A stretch of DNA of 56,211 nt from Defluviibacillus sp043739385. GTDB taxonomy: Bacteria; Pseudomonadota; Gammaproteobacteria; Burkholderiales; Burkholderiaceae_C. Below the pieces are notes generated by a model. That model had not been told where the DNA came from. It saw only the letters and a program-made list of their open reading frames with translations, and made no database searches. The stretch is taken from the NCBI GenBank assembly GCA_043739385.1, contig JAYUED010000040.1, positions 1 to 56,211 on the forward strand, read 5' to 3'. The translations under genes and the position numbers were made by a program. Shown here in pieces: positions 34,189 through 42,704 of this stretch. The stretch's first letter is position 1. The number at the start of each line of letters is the position of its first letter.

Positions 34189-35634
34189 ATGGCAAGTATT
34201 TCATCCGTTGGCCTTGGCAGTGGTCTCGATGTCAACAGCATTATCAGCAAGCTTGTTGATGTGGAGAAGCAGCCGCTAAGAACGCTCACGACCAAGGCGA
34301 GCCTTTACACCGCCCAGCTAACCGCCTATGGCACGATCAAGTCGCAAATGGCGACACTGAGCAACGCTGCACTGAGTCTGGGTACCGCCGCCCTTTGGAA
34401 TCCGCAGACCGTCACCTCAAGCAACAGCGCAGCAGTGGCCGCTACAGCCACCGGCGTACCCGCGCAGACCAGCTACAGCGTTGCGGTACAGCAACTTGCG
34501 ACGGGGCAATCGGTTGCTAGCGATGCTTTTCCATCTGCCACATCGATGGGCACAGGCACGCTCACGCTGCAGCTCGGCACATGGTCAACTGGAGCAACAG
34601 CATTTACACCTGGAGCGGCTGCTGCGGTCACGATCCCTATCGGGACTGGGCAAGATTCGCTGACCTCCATCGCATCCAAAATCAACGATGCTAATGCGGG
34701 TGTAACAGCCACCATCATTACCGACAGTACCGGACAGCGACTTTCACTGCGTTCAACCGCAACCGGTGCTGCGTCAGGTTTTCGGCTGCAAGTCAGTGAC
34801 GCCGATGGCACCAATACCGACAACAGCGGTTTATCGCGACTGGGCTACGACCCTGCCAGTGGCTCTTTTGGCATGGCCAGTGCCACCACCAGCGGTGCAG
34901 CAGTGCAAGCGCAGGACGCAAAAGCCACACTCAATGGCGTGGCAGTCACATCGGGTACCAATACGTTCGCATCGTTGGTTCCTGGTTTAACGTTCCAAGT
35001 GGGGCAGATCACGACGACCCCTGTGACGATCACGGTCAAGCAAGATGCTGTAGCCATAAAAAAGACCATTACAGACTTTGTCGCCGCTTACAACGCGGTG
35101 AACTCAACCCTAACTGACGATACAAAATACGACGCTACCAACAAAGCAGGGGCGTTATTTCAAGGAGACTCCACGACAGTGAATTTGCAAACTGCGCTAA
35201 GGCGGTTGGTAGGTTCAGGCACGACGGGTGGCACCTTTTCACGTTTATCTGACCTCGGAATTACCATTCAAAGCGATGGGAGCTTGGTTGCCGGGGCTAA
35301 GCTCGATACCGCTTTGCAAGATATCACCTCTGTGAAACAGTTTTTTACTGCGAATAATGGCAATGCTGTAACCAATGGTTTTGGACTAAAGCTGAAAAGC
35401 TTCACTCAGGGTTTGTTGTCAACAGGTGGCACTATGGATTCCAAGACAGCAGCAATTCAAACCAATATCAGAAAGAACACCACAGCCCAGCAGGTGGTGA
35501 ATGACAATGCAGCTACGGTGGAAGCCCGCCTGCGTAAGCAGTACACCGCGTTGGACTCTCAGATGGCTTCTTTAACGGCACTTAACAACTATGTGACCCA
35601 GCAGGTTACCTTGTGGAATAAGAGCTCGGCTTAA
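34189..35634 (+). CDS. fliD: filament cap protein (HAP2)
   Basis: 481 residues from the ATG at 34189, which has AAGGAG seven bases upstream and gives MASISSVGLGSGLDVNSIISKLVDVEKQPL, the typical FliD start; a longer frame to 34150 is less likely. The C-terminus (RLRKQYTALDSQMASLTALNNYVTQQVTLWNKSSA) is the matching helix. Middle contains the flagellin hook-IN type repeat (LTSIASKINDANAGVTAT). FliD caps the filament and folds incoming flagellin. It lies between flagellins and fliS. Confidence 0.96.
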   Translation: MASISSVGLGSGLDVNSIISKLVDVEKQPLRTLTTKASLYTAQLTAYGTIKSQMATLSNAALSLGTAALWNPQTVTSSNSAAVAATATGVPAQTSYSVAVQQLATGQSVASDAFPSATSMGTGTLTLQLGTWSTGATAFTPGAAAAVTIPIGTGQDSLTSIASKINDANAGVTATIITDSTGQRLSLRSTATGAASGFRLQVSDADGTNTDNSGLSRLGYDPASGSFGMASATTSGAAVQAQDAKATLNGVAVTSGTNTFASLVPGLTFQVGQITTTPVTITVKQDAVAIKKTITDFVAAYNAVNSTLTDDTKYDATNKAGALFQGDSTTVNLQTALRRLVGSGTTGGTFSRLSDLGITIQSDGSLVAGAKLDTALQDITSVKQFFTANNGNAVTNGFGLKLKSFTQGLLSTGGTMDSKTAAIQTNIRKNTTAQQVVNDNAATVEARLRKQYTALDSQMASLTALNNYVTQQVTLWNKSSA

Positions 35635-35755
35635 GCTGCTGATTGGCCTGACGATTGCTTATTCGTAGTCTCAGTAGGGCCAAAAAGCTATTGAAAGAGT
35701 AGCAAATGAGGGGCAGCTATTTCATAAAAGAGTTCTCAATGAATTCTGAATTGTC

Positions 35756-35782
35756 TTCAGCCTCGTCAGGAACTGCCGATAA
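35756..35782 (+). promoter_or_regulatory. sigma-28 (FliA) promoter of fliST
   Basis: TTCAGCCT (35756-35763), exactly 11 bases, then GCCGATAA (35775-35782), a perfect FliA -10 box. The -35 box matches only four of eight. It lies about 31 bases upstream of fliS, in a 179-base gap after fliD, so fliS-fliT may have a late promoter. Confidence 0.65.
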
Positions 35783-35813
35783 CTCCTATAAGACTTAAGT
35801 AAGGAGCGATTCG

Positions 35814-36281
35814 ATGTTTACCCCAGCTTATGCCCGCGCTTCCTCTGCCTACAAACGTGTTGGCGTTGAGACCAGTGTGCAAAATGCCAATCCACACCAT
35901 CTGGTGCACCTGCTGTTTGAAGAGTTGCTGCAAAGTCTCTCAAACGCCCGGGGTTCCATGGCCCGCAACCAAATTGCTGAAAAAGGTGCCGCTATCAGCA
36001 AGGCGGTGCGCATTTTGGACGAGGGCCTGAAGGCTGCACTGGACGTAGAGCAGGGTGGTGAGTTGGCTTCCAATCTCAGCCGCCTGTACGACTATTGCAT
36101 CGTTCAGCTGACCCGTGCAAATGCCCGAAACGACGATGCCCTACTTCAAGAAGTACGCACGTTAATTGAGCCAATTGCTCAAGCATGGCGTGAGATCAAT
36201 CCGTCGGAAAAGAGCATACAAAAAGAACCTGTTGCGAAATATGTACCTGCATCAGCAGCTATGAAATACGCAGCGCATTAA
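35814..36281 (+). CDS. fliS: flagellin export chaperone
   Basis: 155 residues. AYARASSAYKRVGVETSVQNANPHHLVHLLFEELLQSL and KAVRILDEGLKAALDVEQGGELASNLSRLYDYC are the FliS helices that wrap the flagellin C-terminus. The C-terminal 30 residues are longer and Lys/Pro-rich. It prevents premature polymerisation. AAGGAG precedes the ATG. It is followed by fliT after four bases. Confidence 0.95.
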   Translation: MFTPAYARASSAYKRVGVETSVQNANPHHLVHLLFEELLQSLSNARGSMARNQIAEKGAAISKAVRILDEGLKAALDVEQGGELASNLSRLYDYCIVQLTRANARNDDALLQEVRTLIEPIAQAWREINPSEKSIQKEPVAKYVPASAAMKYAAH

Positions 36282-36285
36282 GAAG

Positions 36286-36594
36286 ATGGCTATGCCTGAA
36301 ACTCTTTTCGACTACTACCAAGCTATTGAGGCGGCCAGCCGTCAGATGCTGCAAGCAGCTCAAACGGAAGACTGGGATCAAGTGGTGCGCTATGAAGGAG
36401 CGTGCGCCGTACTGATTGAGCAGTTGCGCCATCGCGCTTACAGCGAGCAAATTTCACCTGCCCAGCGCAAAGACAAGGCACGCATCATGCAGAGTATTCT
36501 GCGAAACGATGCTGAGGTTCGTCTGTTGGCTGAGCCTTGGCTGAGTGAGTTGGACCATATGTTGTGCCCACAGCCAACGCAGCGGTTGCATTAA
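36286..36594 (+). CDS. fliT: FliT-type flagellar chaperone
   Basis: 102 residues of predicted helix (LFDYYQAIEAASRQMLQAAQ; YEGACAVLIEQLRHRAY; MQSILRNDAEVRLLAEPWLSELDHML), with the spacing of conserved Leu/Trp typical of FliT. It follows fliS by four bases, the normal place. FliT is a FliD chaperone and, in enterics, represses FlhDC. The identification relies on position as well as pattern. It is convergent with fliE; TTAACG-GT-CGTTAA at 36591-36604 spans the junction. Confidence 0.8.
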   Translation: MAMPETLFDYYQAIEAASRQMLQAAQTEDWDQVVRYEGACAVLIEQLRHRAYSEQISPAQRKDKARIMQSILRNDAEVRLLAEPWLSELDHMLCPQPTQRLH

Positions 36595-36600
36595 CGGTCG

Positions 36601-36933
36601 TTAAACCTGCATGTTCATGATGTCTGAATACGCTTGAACCATGCGGTTGCGAACGGTCAGTGTGGCTTGAAATCCAATTTGGGCTTTTTGAATCGCAAGC
36701 ATGGTTTCCTCCAAACTGACTTTCGGGTTTTCCAGTGTGACTTCTTTTTGCAAGCTCTCCGCCTGATTTTGCGAAGCGCTCACCGACTTGAGTGCACTTT
36801 GCAGAGCTTTAGAAAACCCCGTCGCCTGCGCTTCGCTTATACCGCCGCCAGCAGTCACTTTGGGCGCAAGAGCGGGTCGCAGAGCTTTGACTGTGGCGCT
36901 GGCCAAAGAAGTACTGGTTAGTTTCAAGTCCAT
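36601..36933 (-). CDS. fliE: flagellar hook-basal body complex protein (MS ring-rod adaptor)
   Basis: 110 residues, normal for FliE. The C-terminal ENPKVSLEETMLAIQKAQIGFQATLTVRNRMVQAYSDIMNMQV is diagnostic. FliE links the MS ring to the proximal rod and is exported early. It is a lone minus-strand gene, divergent from fliF across 237 bases that hold a perfect inverted repeat, and convergent with fliT. Confidence 0.95.
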   Translation of the reverse strand: MDLKLTSTSLASATVKALRPALAPKVTAGGGISEAQATGFSKALQSALKSVSASQNQAESLQKEVTLENPKVSLEETMLAIQKAQIGFQATLTVRNRMVQAYSDIMNMQV

Positions 36934-37111
36934 GGTGTTAATTCCTTGTACTACCTTGTGTTTTATGTTGCCTTAGCTTGTGAAGGGCATAACGCGGCAA
37001 TGAATGGAAGTCGATAAGGAGAGGTTGATAAGGATGCTAATTTGCCCTTTGGCATTCTTTAGCCCGAAGTAAGGGGTAAATACCCGCCTTATCTCGCTCA
37101 TGTTTTCGGTG

Positions 37112-37132
37112 GGTCGTCAAATAATGACGACC
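37112..37132. promoter_or_regulatory. perfect inverted repeat in the fliE-fliF divergent promoter
   Basis: GGTCGTCA (37112-37119), five-base spacer AATAA, and TGACGACC (37125-37132). Arms are exact reverse complements. It lies about 40 bases upstream of fliF, so it could be a regulator site or a hairpin in the fliF leader. Confidence 0.5.
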
Positions 37133-37170
37133 ATAGAGGAATCTCCTGGTTCCTGGACAACACGGGAAAC

Positions 37171-38925
37171 ATGATGTCTGCCGTCGCCGAAATCGAAACC
37201 CCACTGCTACCTGCAGCGCCGCCCACCTGGGCGCAAGGCCTTGCTGCGCTTGATCGCACCAAGCAAATGCGTCTCGCCATGGGATTGGTGTTGGTTCTTG
37301 CCATTGCCATCGCTGGGTTTATTTATGGCCGTCAGGCCGATTACCGGGTGCTTTACGCCAATTTGAGTGACAAAGATGGCGGAGCCATCCTGGCTCAGTT
37401 GTCGCAAATGAACATCCCTTACAAGCACTCGGACGGCGGTAGCGCCATCTTGGTGCCCAGCGACCGTGTCAACGATTTGCGTATGCGCCTTGCCTCGCAA
37501 GGTCTGCCTAAAGGTTCTGTCGGTGGCTTTGAAATGATGGAGGCCAATCGTTTTGGTATGACGCAATTTCAAGAGCGGTTGACTTTTCAGCGTGGATTGG
37601 AGGGAGAGTTGACCCGCTCTATTCAAGCCTTGTCTTCCGTGCAAAGCGCCCGCGTTCACTTGGCGTTGCCCAATCAAAATGGGTTTTTTCGGGAGCAGCA
37701 AAAGGCCTCCGCTTCGGTGCTGCTAAGTCTGCATCCTGGCCGTATGTTGGACCGTGCGCAGATTGCGGGCATCGTGCACCTGGTCTCGTCCAGCGTGCCG
37801 GAAATGAAGCCCGAAGCCGTGAGTGTGTTGGACGATACGGGTAAATTGCTGTCGCAGTCGTCTGATGAGGCTAATGGTGCAGGCAATGGTGCGGGAAGTG
37901 GTGGCGCTACCGATGTGCAGCAGTTGCAGTATGTGCAGCAGCTTGAGCAGGCCTATGCCAAACGCATCATGGATATTCTGGAGCCAGTGGTCGGGCGTCA
38001 AAACGTGCGGGCTCAGGTCAGCGCAGAAGTGGACTTTTCGCAGACCGAATCTACCTCTGAGACTCACCGGCCCAACCAGGGTGTCGAGCCTGCAGCGGTG
38101 CGCAGTTTGCAGGTGCTGGAGGCGGGGGCCAGTGCCAGCAGCAGTAATTTGCCCGGCGTGCCAGGGGCTGTGTCTAACCAACCCCCCGTTACGCCTTCTG
38201 CAAGCATTAACGGGGGCACACCCACGCTAACCGCCGGAGCTGCAAATGGTGCTGCGGGTACGGGTGGTAAGAAAGAAATGATCACCAACTACGAGGTGGA
38301 TAAAACGACGCGTGTGGTGCGAGGTGCAACCGCAGTCATTAAGCGCGTCAACGCGGCGGTAGTACTGAATAACCTCACTATCGAGGAAAAGGGCAAAGCG
38401 GTCAGCAAACCCATGAGCCCTCAGCAGATGGAGCAAATGACGGCGCTGGTGCGTGAATCCATAGGTTTCAGCAAAGACCGGGGTGACTCGGTTAACGTGG
38501 TGAATGCTGCGTTTGTGGTTGAAAAATTAGAGGCAACCGAAACACCGCTCTGGAAGCAAGCTGATGTTATTGACGCCGCGCGAAGTTACGCGTGGCCGGT
38601 GGCGGCACTTATATTTGCCTTCCTAGTGATGCAAAAAATGGTGAAACCGGTGCTGACTGTGGTGAACGCCAAGCCTGCGCTGATTGAGAGTACGAACAGC
38701 GTCAATGGCGCCGGTGGTTTTAATGGCGTGACTGGAACCCAGCTGAACGCTATTGAGGGGGATAGCCCTCAACGTCCCGATATGCTGGCCTTGACGTCAA
38801 ACAAACCGGTTGAAATGACTGCTGAAGAGCTGCGTTTGGAGGACGCTAGAGTGCTGACTCGGTCAAACCCACTGGCTGTCGCTAACATCGTGAAAACCTG
38901 GGTGAACGGTGAAGCTCCAGCTTAG
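37171..38925 (+). CDS. fliF: flagellar MS-ring protein
   Basis: 584 residues with two membrane helices (about 33-55 and 468-490). The periplasmic part holds YRVLYANLSDKDGGAI, IPYKHSDGGSAILVPSDRVNDLRMRLASQGLPKG and RGLEGELTRSIQALSSVQSARVHLALP, all FliF signatures. The C-terminal cytoplasmic tail (LEDARVLTRSNPLAVANIVKTWVN) binds FliG. A Gly/Ala-rich insertion at about 330-370 is lineage specific. It starts the large fli operon, divergent from fliE. Confidence 0.97.
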   Translation: MMSAVAEIETPLLPAAPPTWAQGLAALDRTKQMRLAMGLVLVLAIAIAGFIYGRQADYRVLYANLSDKDGGAILAQLSQMNIPYKHSDGGSAILVPSDRVNDLRMRLASQGLPKGSVGGFEMMEANRFGMTQFQERLTFQRGLEGELTRSIQALSSVQSARVHLALPNQNGFFREQQKASASVLLSLHPGRMLDRAQIAGIVHLVSSSVPEMKPEAVSVLDDTGKLLSQSSDEANGAGNGAGSGGATDVQQLQYVQQLEQAYAKRIMDILEPVVGRQNVRAQVSAEVDFSQTESTSETHRPNQGVEPAAVRSLQVLEAGASASSSNLPGVPGAVSNQPPVTPSASINGGTPTLTAGAANGAAGTGGKKEMITNYEVDKTTRVVRGATAVIKRVNAAVVLNNLTIEEKGKAVSKPMSPQQMEQMTALVRESIGFSKDRGDSVNVVNAAFVVEKLEATETPLWKQADVIDAARSYAWPVAALIFAFLVMQKMVKPVLTVVNAKPALIESTNSVNGAGGFNGVTGTQLNAIEGDSPQRPDMLALTSNKPVEMTAEELRLEDARVLTRSNPLAVANIVKTWVNGEAPA

Positions 38926-38977
38926 CTGAGTCTGCTCGTTCACCTTAATCTCAATTCCTAACCTTAAGAGTGCTGCA

Positions 38978-39976
38978 ATGGACGAAGACGGCTGTGCTGA
39001 TGCTGCAATTTTTCTGATGTCCCTGGGTGAAGAGGAAGCTGCCGAGGTGTTCAAGCACCTTTCCCCCAAAGAGGTGCAAAAGTTAGGTGAAACTATCGCC
39101 AAAACCCGCTCCGTATCGCGAGAGCGGGTGAATGAGGTGATGGACAAATTTACGCAGGCTGCCGCGTCACAAAGCTTGTTGGTCAGTGACACCAGCAACT
39201 ATGTGCGTGCGGTGCTCAAGCGTGCTCTGGGGGACGATAAAGCCTCACTGCTGATTGACCGTATCTTGCAAGGTGGTGATGTGTCGGGCATCGAAAGCCT
39301 GAAATGGATGGATCCGATTTCTGTCGCAGAACTGATTCGTAACGAGCACCCTCAAATTGTGGCCGCGATTCTGGTTCACTTGGACTTTGAGCAGGCCGCC
39401 GCGATTTTGAAGCAATTGACTGAGCGTCAGCGCAATGAGGTGATGCTGCGCATTGCCACGTTAGAAGGGATTCAGCCTACCGCATTAAAAGACCTGAATG
39501 AGGTGCTCTTTAAAGTGCTGGCAGGTGGCGACAAAATTCGTAAATCGTCACTGGGTGGCGTGAAGGCGGCGGCAGAAATAATCAACTTCCTGGGGGCAAG
39601 CATCGAGGGCACAGTCATTGAGTCGATCCGTGGCATGGACTCCGATCTGGCGCAAAAGATCATGGACAAAATGTTTGTCTTTGAAGACCTGCTCAAGCTG
39701 GACAAGGCCGGTTTCCAGTCGATGTTGAAAGAGGTGTCGTCCGAGACATTAATCGTTGCCCTCAAAGGGGCCTCGGTAGAGCTCAAAGAAGCCATTTTGG
39801 GCAACATGTCCAGCCGAGCCGCAGAGACTCTGGGCGAAGACCTGTCCTCTCGTGGGCCAATGCGTTTGTCAGAAGTTGAAGCGCAGCAAAAAGAAATCTT
39901 GAAGATCGTGCGCCGTCTCGCCGACGAAGGCCGCATTGTTCTGGGTGGCGGTGGAGGTGACGATGCCCTCGTCTGA
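38978..39976 (+). CDS. fliG: flagellar motor switch protein, torque generation
   Basis: 332 residues. N-terminal LMSLGEEEAAEVFKHLSPKEV binds FliF. The middle RNEHPQIVAAILVHLDFEQAAAIL carries the EHPQ motif. The C-terminal FVFEDLLKLDKAGFQSMLKEVSSETLIVALKGAS holds charged torque-helix residues facing MotA. Overlaps the fliH start by 14 bases, implying coupling. Confidence 0.97.
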   Translation: MDEDGCADAAIFLMSLGEEEAAEVFKHLSPKEVQKLGETIAKTRSVSRERVNEVMDKFTQAAASQSLLVSDTSNYVRAVLKRALGDDKASLLIDRILQGGDVSGIESLKWMDPISVAELIRNEHPQIVAAILVHLDFEQAAAILKQLTERQRNEVMLRIATLEGIQPTALKDLNEVLFKVLAGGDKIRKSSLGGVKAAAEIINFLGASIEGTVIESIRGMDSDLAQKIMDKMFVFEDLLKLDKAGFQSMLKEVSSETLIVALKGASVELKEAILGNMSSRAAETLGEDLSSRGPMRLSEVEAQQKEILKIVRRLADEGRIVLGGGGGDDALV

Positions 39977-40730
39977 TCCCCGCAACTACGCTCGCTTTAT
40001 TCCAAAAGAGGAGCAGGGCGACGTGTCCCAATGGCGCTTTGGTGCAGTGGGCAGCATTCACTCTCCCGAAGAGCTGGACATGCGTAGCGCGCAGGTGGAG
40101 CAAACTCGTCAACAGCTGGTATTGGCGCAAGATGATGCTTATGCCCGAGGCGTGACTGAGGGGCGTAAGTTAGCCCAGCAAGAGGCTGAGCGTCTGTGCA
40201 ATGCCTACATAGAAGCGCAGGGTCAAGCCGCCGCTGTGCAAACCGCGCAGCGCTTAGCTAACGTGGTGGCGGTAGTGCAACGAGGCTTGGAATGCGCTGA
40301 GACGCAAATCGCGCAGGGCGTGTTGGACTTGGCCTGCACGCTGGCCCGTCAGGTGCTACGCCATGAGTTAACCGTTGACCCTTTGGCCGTGCGCCATGTG
40401 GTAGCTGAGGCTATGGGCCTGTTGACGGCCGACGGCAAAGTTACCACTTTACGGTTCAACCCCCAAGACTTGGTCTTATTGCAGGAGCCATTAGGTCAGC
40501 AGTTTGCGGGGCAAGCTATGCTTTTTATGGCTGATAAATCTGTATTGCCGGGCGATTGCACCGTGGAGTGTGCAGGCGCAGTTATCGACGGTAGTCTGGA
40601 GCGCCGTTGGGCACGTGCCGTGAGTGGCTTGGGGTTAGTGGCACAAATGCCTTTGAATTTGTCTGCTGTAGTCGAGAGGGTTGACGCCGTTGAGGCGGAT
40701 ATCGCGGAGGAGTTGTCCGATGTTGACTGA
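39963..40730 (+). CDS. fliH: flagellar export ATPase regulator
   Basis: 255 residues from the ATG at 39963, where GGAGG lies upstream; a longer in-frame start at 39936 is less likely. The middle is a charged coiled coil (SAQVEQTRQQLVLAQDDAYARGVTEGRKLAQQEAERL), and the C-terminal half resembles V-type ATPase peripheral stalk (LACTLARQVLRHELTVDPLAVRHVVAEAM). FliH binds FliI and brings it to the export gate. It overlaps fliG by 14 bases and fliI by 11. Confidence 0.93.
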   Translation: MPSSDPRNYARFIPKEEQGDVSQWRFGAVGSIHSPEELDMRSAQVEQTRQQLVLAQDDAYARGVTEGRKLAQQEAERLCNAYIEAQGQAAAVQTAQRLANVVAVVQRGLECAETQIAQGVLDLACTLARQVLRHELTVDPLAVRHVVAEAMGLLTADGKVTTLRFNPQDLVLLQEPLGQQFAGQAMLFMADKSVLPGDCTVECAGAVIDGSLERRWARAVSGLGLVAQMPLNLSAVVERVDAVEADIAEELSDVD

Positions 40731-42222
40731 CCCTGATGTCGCTGTAGTGGATGGCCTTGAATATGCCGACGCCGATGGCGCTGATGAGGTTGTGTTGGCC
40801 GAAGAAGCTCGCTTCCATTCTGAGCGGTGGATTGACTTTTTGAGCGTGGCCAAGCAGCGCATCGGTCGTCGAGATTCTCTGAGCGTGCAGGGTACGCTGA
40901 CCCATGTGGCCGGGCTGGTATTAGAGGCCTCAGGAATCCGCACTTCGGTGGGAACCCAGTGCTTGATCGGTAGCAAGCCCAGTGATAGCGTACTGGCCGA
41001 GGTCGTGGGGTTTGCCCATAACAATGCGTTTTTGATGCCAGCAGGCGACATTCAAGGGCTGACCCGCGGGGCTAGAGTCACGCCACTGGTTCCATACAGT
41101 GCGCAGCTGGTGTTGGGGGACAGACCAGACCCAGCTGTCGCAGATGCCTCGTCAGACATTGGCTTATTGCAGTTGCCAGTAGGCAATGGCCTGCTGGGCC
41201 GGGTGGTGGATGCCCATGGCTTCCCTATAGACGGCGCGGGGCCGCTGCGTGGTGTTACCGCCAAACCGCTAGACCGCAAGCCGCTGAACGCCATGGCGCG
41301 TGATCCCGTGCGCGTACCGTTGGACACCGGCATAAAAACCATCAACGCATTGTTGACGGTAGGCCGTGGTCAGCGACTGGGGCTATTTGCAGGTTCGGGC
41401 GTGGGTAAAAGCGTGCTTATGGGCATGATGGCCCGCTATACCCAGGCTGATGTGATTGTGGTGGGTCTGATTGGTGAGCGTGGACGTGAGGTGAAGGAAT
41501 TTATCGAAGACATTTTGGGCGACGAGGGTCGAGAGCGCTCAGTGGTGGTTGCAGCCCCTGCGGACGCCCCTCCGCTACTGCGCATGCAGGGTGCGGCTTA
41601 CGCGTCTGCTGTGGCCGAGTACTTCCGTAACGAAGGTAAACATGTGCTGCTGCTGATGGACTCACTCACCCGTTATGCCATGGCCCAGCGAGAGATAGCC
41701 CTTGCCATTGGTGAGCCGCCTGCAACCAAGGGTTATCCGCCTTCGTGCTTTGCACGGCTGGCTCAGCTGGTGGAGCGCAGTGGAAATGGACTGAATGGTG
41801 TGGGTTCCATCACTGCGTTTTATACCGTGTTGTCGGAAGGAGACGACCAGCAAGATCCGATTGCCGATGCGGCACGGGCTATTTTGGACGGTCATATCGT
41901 GTTAACCCGTAAGCTGGCTGAGGCAGGGCATTACCCGGCCATTGATATCCAGCAGTCCGCCTCGCGGGTGATGCACAACGTGGTGTCCAAAGACCATTTC
42001 GAGCTGGCCCGACATTTCCGCGCCATCTATGGCCGCTACGAACAAGGGCGGGATTTGGTGCAGATTGGGGCCTACGTTAGTGGCTCAGATGCCGCCATGG
42101 ACAAAGCCATTCAACTGAATCCCGGTATGGCGACATTTTTGCAGCAGGATATGCACACCGGGGCGACGCTTGCTGCCAGTGTTGAAGGCATGGTTGGCAG
42201 CTTCCAGGCGAGTGCGGCATGA
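40720..42222 (+). CDS. fliI: flagellum-specific export ATPase
   Basis: 500 residues from the ATG at 40720, with GGAGGAG upstream. The Walker A loop is AGSGVGKSV (about residues 224-232), with LLLMDSLTRYAMAQREIALAIGEPP as Walker B and downstream. GERGREVKEFIE is also characteristic. The enzyme unfolds and releases export substrates at the cytoplasmic face. An acidic N-terminal extension of about 35 residues makes it longer than enteric FliI. It overlaps fliH and fliJ, so translation is coupled. Confidence 0.97.
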   Translation: MLTDPDVAVVDGLEYADADGADEVVLAEEARFHSERWIDFLSVAKQRIGRRDSLSVQGTLTHVAGLVLEASGIRTSVGTQCLIGSKPSDSVLAEVVGFAHNNAFLMPAGDIQGLTRGARVTPLVPYSAQLVLGDRPDPAVADASSDIGLLQLPVGNGLLGRVVDAHGFPIDGAGPLRGVTAKPLDRKPLNAMARDPVRVPLDTGIKTINALLTVGRGQRLGLFAGSGVGKSVLMGMMARYTQADVIVVGLIGERGREVKEFIEDILGDEGRERSVVVAAPADAPPLLRMQGAAYASAVAEYFRNEGKHVLLLMDSLTRYAMAQREIALAIGEPPATKGYPPSCFARLAQLVERSGNGLNGVGSITAFYTVLSEGDDQQDPIADAARAILDGHIVLTRKLAEAGHYPAIDIQQSASRVMHNVVSKDHFELARHFRAIYGRYEQGRDLVQIGAYVSGSDAAMDKAIQLNPGMATFLQQDMHTGATLAASVEGMVGSFQASAA

Positions 42223-42704
42223 GCCTGCATGCATTGCAGCCTTTGCAATTGGCCAAGGCGATGGCTGAGCGTCAGCGTGATTTGGTTGCTACGTCCTTGG
42301 CCTTGGCGGTGCAGAACCAGCAAGCCGCGCAGGCGCAGATGCAGCAGCTTGAAGCCTATGCCCGTGAAACCGAGGTTAAGTGGATGCAGCGCGCCCAAGT
42401 AGCTGCATCGCCTGAACTTATGCATCACCATTACCAGTTCATAGCGAAGCTAGAGGAGGCCATCGCTTTTCAAGTTCGCGTCATTGATAACCACTCTGGG
42501 CGCGTGATGCAGGTTCGCCTAGGCTTGATTGAAGTGGAGCAACGCTTGGCTCGGTTTAAACATATTCTGACCCTGCGGCAGGCTGAAATCACTCTTGCTC
42601 ATAATCGCCGGGAACAGCGACAAATGGACGAGCTGGCCTCACGTATGGGTCATCAACGCAGACGTCCCTTAGACGCAGAGGAGTCGAAATGGCAATCGAA
42701 CTAG
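42219..42704 (+). CDS. fliJ: flagellar export protein
   Basis: 161 residues of long coiled-coil helix (LQLAKAMAERQRDLVATSLALAV; VRLGLIEVEQRLARFKHILTLRQAEITLAHNRREQRQMDELASR), as in FliJ. It sits in the FliI ring centre and links it to FlhA. It overlaps fliI by an ATGA and fliK by 16 bases. Sequence is poorly conserved in this family, so position is important. Confidence 0.88.
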   Translation: MSLHALQPLQLAKAMAERQRDLVATSLALAVQNQQAAQAQMQQLEAYARETEVKWMQRAQVAASPELMHHHYQFIAKLEEAIAFQVRVIDNHSGRVMQVRLGLIEVEQRLARFKHILTLRQAEITLAHNRREQRQMDELASRMGHQRRRPLDAEESKWQSN

